Shown piece by piece: positions 28,133-36,508 of a stretch of 64,000 nucleotides of DNA (positions are counted from its first letter, which is position 1; every line of letters starts with the position of its first letter). A program made the translations under genes and the position numbers. The stretch comes from Marinitoga aeolica (lineage in GTDB: Bacteria > Thermotogota > Thermotogae > Petrotogales > Petrotogaceae): assembly GCF_029910535.1 (NCBI RefSeq), contig NZ_CP069362.1, positions 1 to 64,000 of the forward strand, read 5' to 3'. The notes below the pieces were generated by a model. It ran no database searches. It saw only the letters and a list, made by a program, of their open reading frames with translations, and was not told the DNA's origin.

Positions 28133-29248
28133 TTAAAATTCCTCTATAATTTTATTTGCAAATTCAATTGCAGATAAAGATTTTGATGAATCTGAGGAAA
28201 TATCAGGAGTAGAATAACCATTTTTTATAGTAGTTTCAATAGATTTTTTTATCAATTCAGCAGCTTCGGTATAACCAATGTATTCTAGCATCATTACTCC
28301 TGATAAAATAAGTGAGGTTGGATTAGCCATTTCAGGATTTTTTATTCCAGGTGCTGTCCCGTGTGTTGGTTCAAATAAAGCTATTTCATCTCCAATATTA
28401 GCGCCTGGAACTATACCTATTCCGCCAATTTGAGCCGCTGCCGCGTCCGACAAATAATCACCGTTCAAATTTGGAGTTATTAAAATATCAAAATTTGATG
28501 GATTTAATAATAATTGCTGAAACATGTTATCAGCTATAATATCATTTACCATAATATTTTTATTTTCTAATTGTTCTTTGAATTCATCAACTACTTCATA
28601 ACACCATTTTCTAAAATTACCTTCGGTGTATTTCATTATATTCCCTTTATGAACTATTGTTATTTTTTTTCTATTATTTTCTAATGCATATTTTATTGTT
28701 TTTCTCATAAGCCTCTTTGTTTTAAACTCGCTTATAGGTTTTATACCAATTGAAGCTTTACTTAAATTTGTTCCAAATTTTTCATTTAATATTTTTATTA
28801 ATTCATTTGATTCTTTAGAGTCCTCTTCCCATTCAATACCAGCATACACATCTTCTGTATTTTCACGAAAAATAATAATATCAACATTTTCTGGATTTTT
28901 TACTGGAGCTTTAATTCCAGGTATATATTTAACAGGTCTTATACAAGCATATAAATCTAACTTTTGCCTCATTGCTACATTCAAACTTCTATAACCACTA
29001 CCTATAGGTGTTTCAAGTGGACCTTTTATTCCTATTTTATATTCCTTTAATAAATCTAACGTTTCTTTTGGTAAAAGAGTTCCAAACTTTTTAAGAGCTT
29101 TTTTACCTGCATATGTTTCCTTCCAAATAATTTTTTTCTTTCCAGAATATATATAATCAATAGCTGCGTTCCAGACTTTCATAGCAGCTTTCATAATGTA
29201 TGGACCAATCCCATCACCTTCGATATATAAAATTGTTATTTCATCCAT
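28133..29248 (-). CDS. icd: Isocitrate dehydrogenase
   Basis: Oxidative decarboxylation of isocitrate to 2-oxoglutarate. 371 residues, E. coli Icd-like. The substrate region has IGSGYRSLNVAMRQ and RENTEDVYAGIEW. The cofactor loop reads HGTAPGIKNPEMANP; E. coli has Lys-Tyr after HGTAP (NADP-specific), whereas Gly-Ile here resembles NAD-using enzymes. ATG 29248 has GGCGGTGA ahead; the ATGA-overlap ATG at 29269 has none. Last gene of the operon; it supplies 2-oxoglutarate for glutamate. Confidence 0.93.
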   Translation of the reverse strand: MDEITILYIEGDGIGPYIMKAAMKVWNAAIDYIYSGKKKIIWKETYAGKKALKKFGTLLPKETLDLLKEYKIGIKGPLETPIGSGYRSLNVAMRQKLDLYACIRPVKYIPGIKAPVKNPENVDIIIFRENTEDVYAGIEWEEDSKESNELIKILNEKFGTNLSKASIGIKPISEFKTKRLMRKTIKYALENNRKKITIVHKGNIMKYTEGNFRKWCYEVVDEFKEQLENKNIMVNDIIADNMFQQLLLNPSNFDILITPNLNGDYLSDAAAAQIGGIGIVPGANIGDEIALFEPTHGTAPGIKNPEMANPTSLILSGVMMLEYIGYTEAAELIKKSIETTIKNGYSTPDISSDSSKSLSAIEFANKIIEEF

Positions 29249-29265
29249 TTTTTCACCGCCTATTT

Positions 29266-30315
29266 TCATAATATTACAAGATTATCAGCATGAATAAATT
29301 CTTCATAATCATAATTACCTAATTTTTGAATTTCTTCACTTTTTTTACCCAATATATTTTTACTTTCCAAATATGAATAATTAGAAATACCTTTTGCTAT
29401 TATTTTATTTTCATAATATATATTTACAGCATCACCTTTTAAAAATTTCCCTTCTACCTTTTCAATTCCTATTGATAATAAACTTTTTCTCTTTAAAATT
29501 GCTTCTTTAGCACCTTTATTTATATATATTTTCCCTTTACTATGAGACAAATAAGCAATCCAAGCTTTTTTATTTTTCATTTTTTTATTTGGCAAGAATA
29601 TCGTTCCAGGATTTTCACCATATATAAATTTTTCTATATTTCCTAAATTCTTACCATTACATATACATGTTTTTACTCCAGAATTTGATGCCATTTTTCC
29701 TGCTTCTATTTTGGAATTAATTCCACCTGTTCCAAACGACGTTTTTTTTATTTTTAATAATTCTTCTTTCTCATTGTAATTTTTTATAATATTTCCATTT
29801 TTATCATAAATCCCATCAACTGAAGTCAATATTACTAATCCATCCGCACCCCAACCAATAGCAAAATAAGCAGATAACATATCATTATCACCAAATTTGA
29901 TTTCTTCTACAGATATTGTGTCATTTTCATTTATTATTGGAATTATATTAAATTGGTTTAGCCCTATTAATGTATTTTTTAAATTTAAAAATCGATCTCT
30001 ATATGAGAAATCATCTTTTGTTAATAAAATTTGGGCTATTTTTTTATTATAAAAGTCAAAAGCTTGCTCATATATTTTCATTAACTGTACCTGCCCAATT
30101 GCGCACAATGCTTGTTTTTGAGCTAAACTTTTTATAGGATTCAAATTCAAATATTTTAATCCTGCAGCATTTGCACCAGAAGAAACAATAACGACTTTTT
30201 TGTTATTATCCATTAATTTAGACACAATAGAACTCAATTTTATTATGAATTTTTTATTTATTTCCTTCTCTTTAACAAGTAAATTACTTCCTATTTTAAT
30301 TACTATTTTTTCCAT
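29266..30315 (-). CDS. proB: Glutamate 5-kinase
   Basis: First proline-specific step: ATP-dependent phosphorylation of glutamate. 349 residues with an amino-acid-kinase domain (about 1-245: VIKIGSNLLV, VSSGANAAG, NENDTIS, FGTGGINSKI) and a C-terminal PUA-like domain (about 268-345). The full-length form is usually feedback-inhibited by proline. It sits 1 nt after proA. Confidence 0.94.
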   Translation of the reverse strand: MEKIVIKIGSNLLVKEKEINKKFIIKLSSIVSKLMDNNKKVVIVSSGANAAGLKYLNLNPIKSLAQKQALCAIGQVQLMKIYEQAFDFYNKKIAQILLTKDDFSYRDRFLNLKNTLIGLNQFNIIPIINENDTISVEEIKFGDNDMLSAYFAIGWGADGLVILTSVDGIYDKNGNIIKNYNEKEELLKIKKTSFGTGGINSKIEAGKMASNSGVKTCICNGKNLGNIEKFIYGENPGTIFLPNKKMKNKKAWIAYLSHSKGKIYINKGAKEAILKRKSLLSIGIEKVEGKFLKGDAVNIYYENKIIAKGISNYSYLESKNILGKKSEEIQKLGNYDYEEFIHADNLVIL

Positions 30316-30316
30316 T

Positions 30317-31561
30317 TTAGTCCCTCACATTATAATTGCCTTGAATTATATATTTATATGTAGTTAATTCTTTTAAACCAACTGGTCCTCGAGCATGCAT
30401 TTTTTGAGTACTTATACCCATTTCTGCTCCCATTCCAAATTCTCCACCATCTGTAAATCTTGTTGATGCATTAATATATACTGCTGCAGAATCTATTTCA
30501 TTAACAAACTTCATTGCATTTAAATAATTTTCTGTTAATATGGACTCAGAATGACCTGTTGAATATTTTTTTATATGATTAATGGCCTCATTTAAATCTT
30601 CAACAATTTTTATTGAAAGAATTAAATCAAGATACTCCGTAGCCCAATCTTCTTCTGTAGCTTTTTTTACTTTTATGATACTTATGGTTTTTTCACAACC
30701 ACGAATTTCTACAGATTTGCTTTCAAGTTGTTCTTTTAATGCTGGTAATATTTTTTCTGCAATATTTTTATGAATTAATACAGTCTCAACTGTATTACAT
30801 GTGCCTGGTCTTTGTGTTTTTGCATTATCTATTATGTCAATTGATTTTTCGATATTTGCTGATTCATCTACAAATATATGACATATTCCAACACCTGTTT
30901 CTAAAACAGGAACGGTAGAATTTTTTACTACAAAATCTATTAATCCTTTACCTCCTCTAGGGATTATTAAATCAATATATTCATTTAATTTAAGCATTTC
31001 ATTTACTAATTCTCTATTTGTGTTTTCTATTAATTCGATAGAATTTATAGGTATTTCAGAATTTCCCAACCCATCTTTTATAGCTTTTACAATAGCTTTA
31101 TTAGAGTTTATTGCATCTGAACCTCCTCTTAATAATACTGAATTTCCGGATTTTAAGGCTAATATTGTAGCTTCTAAAGTAACATTAGGTCTAGATTCAT
31201 ATATTATACCTATTACACCTAAAGGAACTCTTACTTTACTTATTCTCAAACCATCTTCTCTTAAAAATGAATCGAACATTTCACCCACTGGATCTTTTAA
31301 ATTTACAACCGTTTTGCAAGCTTCTATCATCCCTTTAATTCTTTTCTCATTTAAAGCTAATCTATCTATTAATGATTTTTTTATTCCTTTTTTTTCTGCT
31401 ATTTCTACATCTTTTTTATTTTCTGTTAATATATATTCTTTATTTTTTTCTATTGATTTAGCTATTTCTAATATGGCTTTATTTTTTTGTTTTGCATTTA
31501 ACGTTTTTAAAATATTAGAACTTTCTTTCAAATTTTTCGCTTTTATTATTAATTCACTCAT
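30317..31561 (-). CDS. proA: Glutamate-5-semialdehyde dehydrogenase
   Basis: Reduces glutamyl-5-phosphate with NADPH. 414 residues with aldehyde-dehydrogenase-fold motifs GVIGIIYESRPNVT, LRGGSDA, IPRGGKGLI and the catalytic cysteine in QRPGTCNTVET. C-terminal GEFGMGAEMGISTQKMHARGP (positions about 373-393) is typical. ATG 31561 follows GAGGTGGT. Confidence 0.95.
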   Translation of the reverse strand: MSELIIKAKNLKESSNILKTLNAKQKNKAILEIAKSIEKNKEYILTENKKDVEIAEKKGIKKSLIDRLALNEKRIKGMIEACKTVVNLKDPVGEMFDSFLREDGLRISKVRVPLGVIGIIYESRPNVTLEATILALKSGNSVLLRGGSDAINSNKAIVKAIKDGLGNSEIPINSIELIENTNRELVNEMLKLNEYIDLIIPRGGKGLIDFVVKNSTVPVLETGVGICHIFVDESANIEKSIDIIDNAKTQRPGTCNTVETVLIHKNIAEKILPALKEQLESKSVEIRGCEKTISIIKVKKATEEDWATEYLDLILSIKIVEDLNEAINHIKKYSTGHSESILTENYLNAMKFVNEIDSAAVYINASTRFTDGGEFGMGAEMGISTQKMHARGPVGLKELTTYKYIIQGNYNVRD

Positions 31562-31571
31562 TTTTACCACC

Positions 31572-32351
31572 TCATAATTCTTTATTTTTTAAATATGATT
31601 CATATACTGCCTTCATAATTGCACCTTTAGTTCCTTTTTGTTCTAATTCATATAAACCCTTAATGGTTACTCCACCAGGAGAAGATACTCGGTATTTTAA
31701 CTCTGATAAATCTATTTCCTCTTTTTCTAAAAAACGTATTGATCCTTCAAATGTTTTTAAAACAATATCCTTAGCAGTATCTGCATGTAACCCTATATTT
31801 ATAGCCCCTTCTATAAAACTTTCGAGTATGAATGCTACAAATGCTGGTCCGCTGCTGTTCAATATTGTAAACGCATCAAATTTTTCTTCTTCTAATTCCA
31901 ATACTTTCCCAAGGGGTTTTAATAATTCTATGATTTCTTTTTTTTCATCTCTTACAATAGTTTCATGAAAAGCTATTGCTGTGACTCCTTTCCCTATTTT
32001 AGAAATTACTGTTGGCATTATTCTAACTACATTATTTTTTTTTGATTTTTCTGATATTTCATTTATTTCTTTTCCTGCTGCGGTACTAATAATATAATTC
32101 CCGTCTTCTTCTAATTCTGATATTTCTTTAAATACTTCATCAATATGTTGAGGTTTTACAGATACAAATACATACTTTGAATTTTTATATACATCTTTTA
32201 TTGATTTGCATATTTTTATATTTCCTATTTTTTCATATTTTTTTAATTTTGATCTAGTTCTATTTATTATATGAAAAGTATGTTCTTTATTTTGTAAAGT
32301 TTCTAACAACATACTACCAATATTTCCTATTCCTATAATTCCAATATTCAT
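31572..32351 (-). CDS. proC: Pyrroline-5-carboxylate reductase
   Basis: Last step of proline synthesis. 259 residues with a Rossmann NAD(P) motif GIIGIGNIGSML, the VSVKPQHIDEV segment, RIMPT and the C-terminal SSPGGVTIKGLYELEQKG signature. ATG 32351 lies 4 nt after the leuD-like stop and has a GGAGTGTGAG site inside that gene's end. Confidence 0.95.
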   Translation of the reverse strand: MNIGIIGIGNIGSMLLETLQNKEHTFHIINRTRSKLKKYEKIGNIKICKSIKDVYKNSKYVFVSVKPQHIDEVFKEISELEEDGNYIISTAAGKEINEISEKSKKNNVVRIMPTVISKIGKGVTAIAFHETIVRDEKKEIIELLKPLGKVLELEEEKFDAFTILNSSGPAFVAFILESFIEGAINIGLHADTAKDIVLKTFEGSIRFLEKEEIDLSELKYRVSSPGGVTIKGLYELEQKGTKGAIMKAVYESYLKNKEL

Positions 32352-32355
32352 GTTC

Positions 32356-32856
32356 TCACACTCCATAATTTCCATATTTTTTTATATATTCATCTATGCC
32401 ACCAATTTCAAGTATTTTATTTATGAATTTTGGAAAAGGTATGAATTTATATTCTTTGTTTTGAGTTAGATTATTTATTATTCCTTTTTCTGTATCAACT
32501 TTTAATATATCGCCTTCATTAATTTCATCAACTTCTTTTAATTCAATTACAGGCAATCCAATATTAATAGAATTTCGATAAAAAATTCTTGCAAATGATT
32601 TTGCGATAACACATGAAACACCGGAAACTTTTATTATTCTTGGAGCATGTTCTCTTGAGGAGCCTAACCCAAAGTTTTTCCCACCTACTATAATGTCACC
32701 AGAATTAACTTTTTTAGCAAAATCTTCTCTTGCATCTTCTAATACGTGTTTAGCTAACTCTTTAAGATTTGAACGCAAATGAAAATATCTTCCAGGTGCT
32801 ATATGATCAGTTGAAATATTATCTCCAAATTTCCATACATTTCCTTGTAATATCAT
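32356..32856 (-). CDS. Aconitase/isopropylmalate-dehydratase-type small subunit
   Basis: Swivel-domain subunit of a two-subunit [4Fe-4S] hydro-lyase. 166 residues with [30 protein letters not shown] and [18 protein letters not shown]. The loop that sets substrate choice in LeuD/HacB reads [11 protein letters not shown], unlike the short 'YLRM' or 'YLRT' types I know for isopropylmalate or homoaconitate. With citrate synthase and isocitrate dehydrogenase in the same operon, aconitase activity is the best inference. Overlaps the large subunit by 4 nt. Confidence 0.85.
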   Translation of the reverse strand: MILQGNVWKFGDNISTDHIAPGRYFHLRSNLKELAKHVLEDAREDFAKKVNSGDIIVGGKNFGLGSSREHAPRIIKVSGVSCVIAKSFARIFYRNSINIGLPVIELKEVDEINEGDILKVDTEKGIINNLTQNKEYKFIPFPKFINKILEIGGIDEYIKKYGNYGV

Positions 32857-34112
32857 TCTAATACCTCCCTTGGATCTGTTATATAACCTGTTATTGCACT
32901 TGCTGCAGCAACTGCAGGAGAAGATAAATATATTTCTGAGTTTGGATTTCCAGCTCTTCCGTGAAAGTTTCTATTTTGTGTAGACAACACTTTTTCACCA
33001 TCTGCAGGTACTCCAGCATGTACTCCAACACAAGGGCCGCATCCAGGTGGTAGGATGGTGGCTCCTGCTTTAATAAACGTATTAATTAATCCCTCTTTTA
33101 AAGCTTGGAGATATACATCTTTTGAAGCTGGTGCAATAATTAACCTTATATCATCTGATTTTTTTCTGTTTTTTAAAATATTGGCGACAATTCTCAAATC
33201 TTCAATTCTTCCATTTGTACATGTCCCAATGTAAACTTGGTCAATTTTTACACCTACAGCATCTTTTATATTTCGTGTGTTATCTACTGTATGTGGAAAT
33301 GAAACCTGAGGTTCTATTTCGGATAAATTTATTTCAATTGTTTTTTCATATTTTGCATCCGGATCTGCGGTTATTTCTTTATAATCTTTTTCTCTGCCTT
33401 GTGATTTTAAATATTCTTTTGTTATTTCATCTGTTGGGAATATACCCACTTTTGCTCCAGCTTCCACAGCCATATTTGAAATTGTCAATCTGGATTCCAT
33501 TGAAAGATTTTTAATTCCATCACCATCAAATTCTAAAGCTTTATATGTTGCACCATCAGCACCAATCTTCCCTATAAAATATAAGATAATATCTTTTGCA
33601 TAAACACCTTTAGACAATTTTCCTTTTAAAATTATTTTGAATGTTTCAGGAACTTTTAACCAGACTTTTCCTAAACCATATGCAAGGGCAATATCTGTTG
33701 ATCCCATACCAGTTGCAAAAGCTCCTAAAGCTCCTGCTGTACATGAATGTGAATCAGCTCCTACAATAACATCTCCTGGTTTTGCATATTTTTCAGCAAC
33801 AATTTGATGTGATATACCTTCACCTATATCATAAAGGCCTGCAGAAGACTTTTTACAAAATTGTCTGAGTTTTTTTTGTGTATTGGATAATTCTTTTCTA
33901 GGACTTGGAGAAGCATGATCTATAAAAACTAAAGATTTACTTTTCACATCATCAAAATTTAAATAATTAAATTGATCAACTGTTAGTGGTCCTGTTCCAT
34001 CTTGAACAAATGCTAAATCAATATCTGAAATGATTATTTCTCCTGCTTTAACTTCTTTTTTTGCATGTTCACTTAATATTTTTTCTGCTATTGTTTTTCC
34101 CACTTTATTCAA
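32853..34112 (-). CDS. Aconitase/isopropylmalate-dehydratase-type large subunit
   Basis: Catalytic subunit carrying the [4Fe-4S] cluster. 419 residues, LeuC/HacA length, much shorter than classical AcnA/AcnB. Cluster cysteines are in GADSHSCTAGALGA (about 120-133), YIGTCTNGRIEDL and PPGCGPCVGVHAG. The operon contains no leuA or leuB. It sits between gltA and proCAB-icd, so citrate to isocitrate is the expected reaction. A purely leucine role cannot be excluded by sequence. Confidence 0.88.
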   Translation of the reverse strand: MNKVGKTIAEKILSEHAKKEVKAGEIIISDIDLAFVQDGTGPLTVDQFNYLNFDDVKSKSLVFIDHASPSPRKELSNTQKKLRQFCKKSSAGLYDIGEGISHQIVAEKYAKPGDVIVGADSHSCTAGALGAFATGMGSTDIALAYGLGKVWLKVPETFKIILKGKLSKGVYAKDIILYFIGKIGADGATYKALEFDGDGIKNLSMESRLTISNMAVEAGAKVGIFPTDEITKEYLKSQGREKDYKEITADPDAKYEKTIEINLSEIEPQVSFPHTVDNTRNIKDAVGVKIDQVYIGTCTNGRIEDLRIVANILKNRKKSDDIRLIIAPASKDVYLQALKEGLINTFIKAGATILPPGCGPCVGVHAGVPADGEKVLSTQNRNFHGRAGNPNSEIYLSSPAVAAASAITGYITDPREVLE

Positions 34113-35223
34113 CTCCTTTCACTTCTTTATATTTTAGATTTTTTGGGCCATTGTATATAGCTTTTGGTCTAAATATTCTATTATTTTTGCAATATTCCAT
34201 AGCATGTGCTGTCCATCCCACAATTCTGGCCATTGCAAAAATAGGAGTAAAAAATTCTTTTGGAATACCAAAGTAGTTATAAAGAATTCCAGAATAAAAA
34301 TCTACATTTGGATAAATCTTTTTATCTTTAAATTTGTTTACTACTATTTCCTCTACTTTTAAGGCTATTTCAAAATACTTTATGTTATTGTTTATAAAGA
34401 TTTCTTTTATCCAATTTTTTAAAATTTTTGCGCGAGGATCGTATGTTTTATATATTCTATGGCCAAATCCCATTATTTTTTCTTTTTTTTCAATTAGATT
34501 GTTTATATAAAACTCAACATTTTCTATACTACCAATTTCATCGAACATTTTTAAAACTTTTTCATTCGCACCACCATGTAAAGGTCCTTTTAATGTTCCA
34601 ATAGCAGTTGTTATAATAGAATAAATATCTGATAATGTTGATGCTGTAACTGTAGATGCAAAGGTTGAAGCATTCATTCCTTGTTCTTCATGTAGAATTA
34701 AAGCTTTATCAAATAAATTAAAATGTTCTGGAATTTTACCGAACATCATATATAAGAAATTTTCTGAATGTTTTAAAGATTCTTTAGGTTTAATTAAAGG
34801 TAAATCGTTTCTTATTCTATACCAGTACGCAATTATAGTTGGTATCTTTGCCGTTAAGTTAATAGCGTTTTCAAAAGTTGAATTTTCTTTTTTTGAATAC
34901 ATACCTAACATTGAAACAACACTTCTTAAAACTTCCATAGGATGAGAATTTTTAGGAAATAATTTCATCATTTCTATTATTTGGTTAGGTAATTCTCTTT
35001 TTTTAGATAGCATTGAAATTAAAAAATCCAATTCATTTTCATTAGGCAAAGAACCAAACCATATTAAATAAGCAGTTTCTTCAAAATTAGAATTTTGTAT
35101 CAAATCTTCAATTTCAAAACCTCTATAAACTAATTTACCCTTTTCTCCATCAACACAGGAGATTGAACTAATAGCTACTGCTACACCATCCAAACCATAT
35201 TTAACTTCAAATTCAATATCCAT
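34105..35223 (-). CDS. gltA: Citrate synthase
   Basis: Condenses acetyl-CoA and oxaloacetate. 372 residues, the short archaeal/Gram-positive type. Active-site segments: GPLHGGANEKVLKM (His), MGFGHRIYKTYDPRA (His, Arg) and NVDFYSGILYN (Asp). First gene of gltA-leuC-leuD-proC-proA-proB-icd. ATG 35223 is 7 nt after GGAGG; ATG 35226 is also possible. Expression is probably set by the leader attenuator immediately upstream. Overlaps leuC-like by 8 nt. Confidence 0.94.
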   Translation of the reverse strand: MDIEFEVKYGLDGVAVAISSISCVDGEKGKLVYRGFEIEDLIQNSNFEETAYLIWFGSLPNENELDFLISMLSKKRELPNQIIEMMKLFPKNSHPMEVLRSVVSMLGMYSKKENSTFENAINLTAKIPTIIAYWYRIRNDLPLIKPKESLKHSENFLYMMFGKIPEHFNLFDKALILHEEQGMNASTFASTVTASTLSDIYSIITTAIGTLKGPLHGGANEKVLKMFDEIGSIENVEFYINNLIEKKEKIMGFGHRIYKTYDPRAKILKNWIKEIFINNNIKYFEIALKVEEIVVNKFKDKKIYPNVDFYSGILYNYFGIPKEFFTPIFAMARIVGWTAHAMEYCKNNRIFRPKAIYNGPKNLKYKEVKGVE

Positions 35224-35298
35224 CATTTCACCTCCTTGAAAATAAAAAAGGCCACACTTTTTAAGTGTGGCCTTAGGATTACCTTAAGTAAAATATAG

Positions 35299-35400
35299 CT
35301 ATACACCGAACTTAAGGTGTTGTGAAGGCCACACCTTGGGTTCGGGTTGATTATTTAATGTATTTATTAAATTAAATAAAGAAAGGATAAATATTTTCAT
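35299..35400 (-). CDS. Leader peptide of the gltA-pro operon
   Basis: A 33-codon ORF starts at ATG 35398-35400, 8 nt after GGAGG (35409-35413), and ends at TAG. Residues 16-22 are NNQPEPK. The run Gln-Pro-Glu-Pro (35338-35349) uses CCC twice, a codon that looks rare in this AT-rich DNA and so would sharpen stalling. Product of the operon downstream is glutamate precursor and proline, matching the codons. Too short for routine gene calls. Confidence 0.82.
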   Translation of the reverse strand: MKIFILSLFNLINTLNNQPEPKVWPSQHLKFGV

Positions 35401-35415
35401 TACAATAACCTCCTA

Positions 35416-35436
35416 TATCTATAAAAATTATAGATA
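35416..35436 (-). repeat. Inverted repeat at the 5' end of the gltA leader
   Basis: Perfect 9-bp arms (TATCTATAA and TTATAGATA, 3-nt centre) lie between the predicted transcription start and the leader-peptide ribosome site. It could be a 5' mRNA-stabilising hairpin or an operator. Confidence 0.5.
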
Positions 35437-35447
35437 ACTTTTAATGA

Positions 35448-35476
35448 ATTCTAACATATATATTATTAAAAGTCAA
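35448..35476 (-). promoter_or_regulatory. Promoter of the gltA operon
   Basis: TTGACT (35471-35476), 17 nt, TAGAAT (35448-35453) on the minus strand. Confidence 0.82.
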
Positions 35477-35522
35477 GTGAATTTTTACAATTATATTTTA
35501 GTAACTGAATTTTAAATATATT

Positions 35523-36299
35523 TTAATTATTTCCCCAATTATAATTTAATATCCATTCTTGTTTTAATTCTTCTAATGTTCCATCTACTTTCAATGTCTC
35601 TATAACAGTGTTTAACCATAAAAGTAAATCTATATCTTTTTTGTTCACAGCTATACCGAGGTTTTCTTTTGTTAATAATTCATTAATCATTTTCATGGAA
35701 GGATATTTTTTTACTAAAGTACCAAAATATAAATCATCAAATACCATAGCATCAGCTTTTTTTATAATTACCTGATAAGCAGCAGCATCAACAGTTTCAA
35801 AAGTTAGAATTTTAGCTTTTGGAAACATTTTCCTTGCAACAATTTCCCCAGTTGAACCCAGTTGGACAGCAATTTTAACTTTAGACCCCATATTTTTAAT
35901 GTCTTTTATTGTTAAGTTGGAATATTTTTGTGAATTAAACATTAAAGCCTGTCCAGTTTGATAATAAGGTATTGTAAAATTAACTTTTATAGCTCTTTCA
36001 GGAGTTATAGTCATAGCAGCCAAAATAATATCAAACTTATTTGCCATTAAAGCAGGAATTATCCCATCCCAATTAGTTATAACAAATTTGACTTTTACAC
36101 CTAAAAAATCTGCTAAAATTTTCGCAAAAGCAATATCGTGTCCAATTCTTTTACCATTAATATCAATTCCATAGAATGGGGCATAAGCAGGATCCTGACC
36201 AACTAACAAAACACCACGTTTTTGAATTTCTTCGATTTTTCCACTAAATATGCTAATTGAAATAATAACTACCAAGATAAATAATGCTAATTTTTTCAT
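35523..36299 (-). CDS. Amino acid ABC transporter substrate-binding protein (second copy)
   Basis: 258 residues, signal peptide 1-19, family-3 solute-binding fold (start of mature protein KIEEIQKRGVLLVGQDPAYAPF; FVITNWDGIIPALMANKFD; AAMTITPERA). It is a close paralogue of the protein at 37943 (roughly two-thirds identical by eye) and lies after the ATPase gene, behind its own attenuator with three His codons. The leader points to histidine as ligand. Probably shares the permease/ATPase pair. Confidence 0.88.
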   Translation of the reverse strand: MKKLALFILVVIISISIFSGKIEEIQKRGVLLVGQDPAYAPFYGIDINGKRIGHDIAFAKILADFLGVKVKFVITNWDGIIPALMANKFDIILAAMTITPERAIKVNFTIPYYQTGQALMFNSQKYSNLTIKDIKNMGSKVKIAVQLGSTGEIVARKMFPKAKILTFETVDAAAYQVIIKKADAMVFDDLYFGTLVKKYPSMKMINELLTKENLGIAVNKKDIDLLLWLNTVIETLKVDGTLEELKQEWILNYNWGNN

Positions 36300-36340
36300 A
36301 ATATCTACCTCCTAATAAAGTTTTTTTAAATAAATAAAAA

Positions 36341-36420
36341 AGCCACACCAAATTATGGCGTGGCCTCTGATTTTCCTTGAGCAGCATCACAACTCAAGGT
36401 GTCAGCCTGAGGCCACACCT
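36341..36420 (-). repeat. 80-nt repeat of the attenuator core, copy 2
   Basis: Matches 38763-38842 in the same orientation with only two differences (at 36341 and 36359) over 80 nt. It covers all attenuator segments. Direct repeats 2.4 kb apart flank the ABC importer genes. Confidence 0.9.
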
Positions 36421-36483
36421 GAAATGATGATGTTTGAAGTTTTGATTTGATTTATAATTATAGGCAAAGAAAAGTTTTTCCAT
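36394..36483 (-). CDS. His leader peptide (second binding protein)
   Basis: A 29-codon ORF starts at ATG 36481-36483 with GGAGTGGT ahead and stops with TGA. Residues 19-21 are three consecutive His (36424-36432), followed by FRCGLRLTP. The last eight residues are the same as in the leader at 38816. The stop codon lies in segment B, so a ribosome that is not stalled would cover A and B and permit termination. Confidence 0.85.
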   Translation of the reverse strand: MEKLFFAYNYKSNQNFKHHHFRCGLRLTP

Positions 36484-36508
36484 ATTAACCACTCCTATAC
36501 TCTAATTT

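Larger units (their letters stand above)
35241..35441 (-). promoter_or_regulatory. Proline/glutamate-type attenuator RNA of the gltA operon
   Basis: Five segments on the transcript: A (35325-35337, AAGGTGTGGCCTT), B (35311-35321, AACACCTTAAG), C (35281-35288, CTTAAGGT), D (35263-35274, AAGGCCACACTT), E (35248-35259, AAGTGTGGCCTT). A can pair with B (7 bp) or with D (10 bp). B can pair with C (8 bp). D:E is a 12-bp intrinsic terminator followed by six T. A:D excludes D:E and acts as antiterminator. The Gln-Pro-Glu-Pro codons lie directly upstream of A, so a stalled ribosome would block A:B and leave the 3' part of A for D. Confidence 0.85.
36331..36495 (-). promoter_or_regulatory. Internal histidine-type attenuator RNA (second binding protein)
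   Basis: Same five-segment layout as at 38751. A core GGTGTGGCCTC (36409-36419), B ACACCTTGAG (36393-36402), C CTCAAGG (36375-36381), D GAGGCCACGCC (36357-36367), E (36340-36349). A:D gives 11 bp (one G-U) and D:E a 10-bp terminator with T-run. It starts only about 14 nt after the ATPase stop, so it probably regulates read-through from the upstream genes rather than from its own promoter. Confidence 0.82.

Noticed and set aside
31020-31577. 185-codon antisense ORF inside proA
   Set aside because: Arises from AT-rich codon bias opposite a conserved gene; no independent support.
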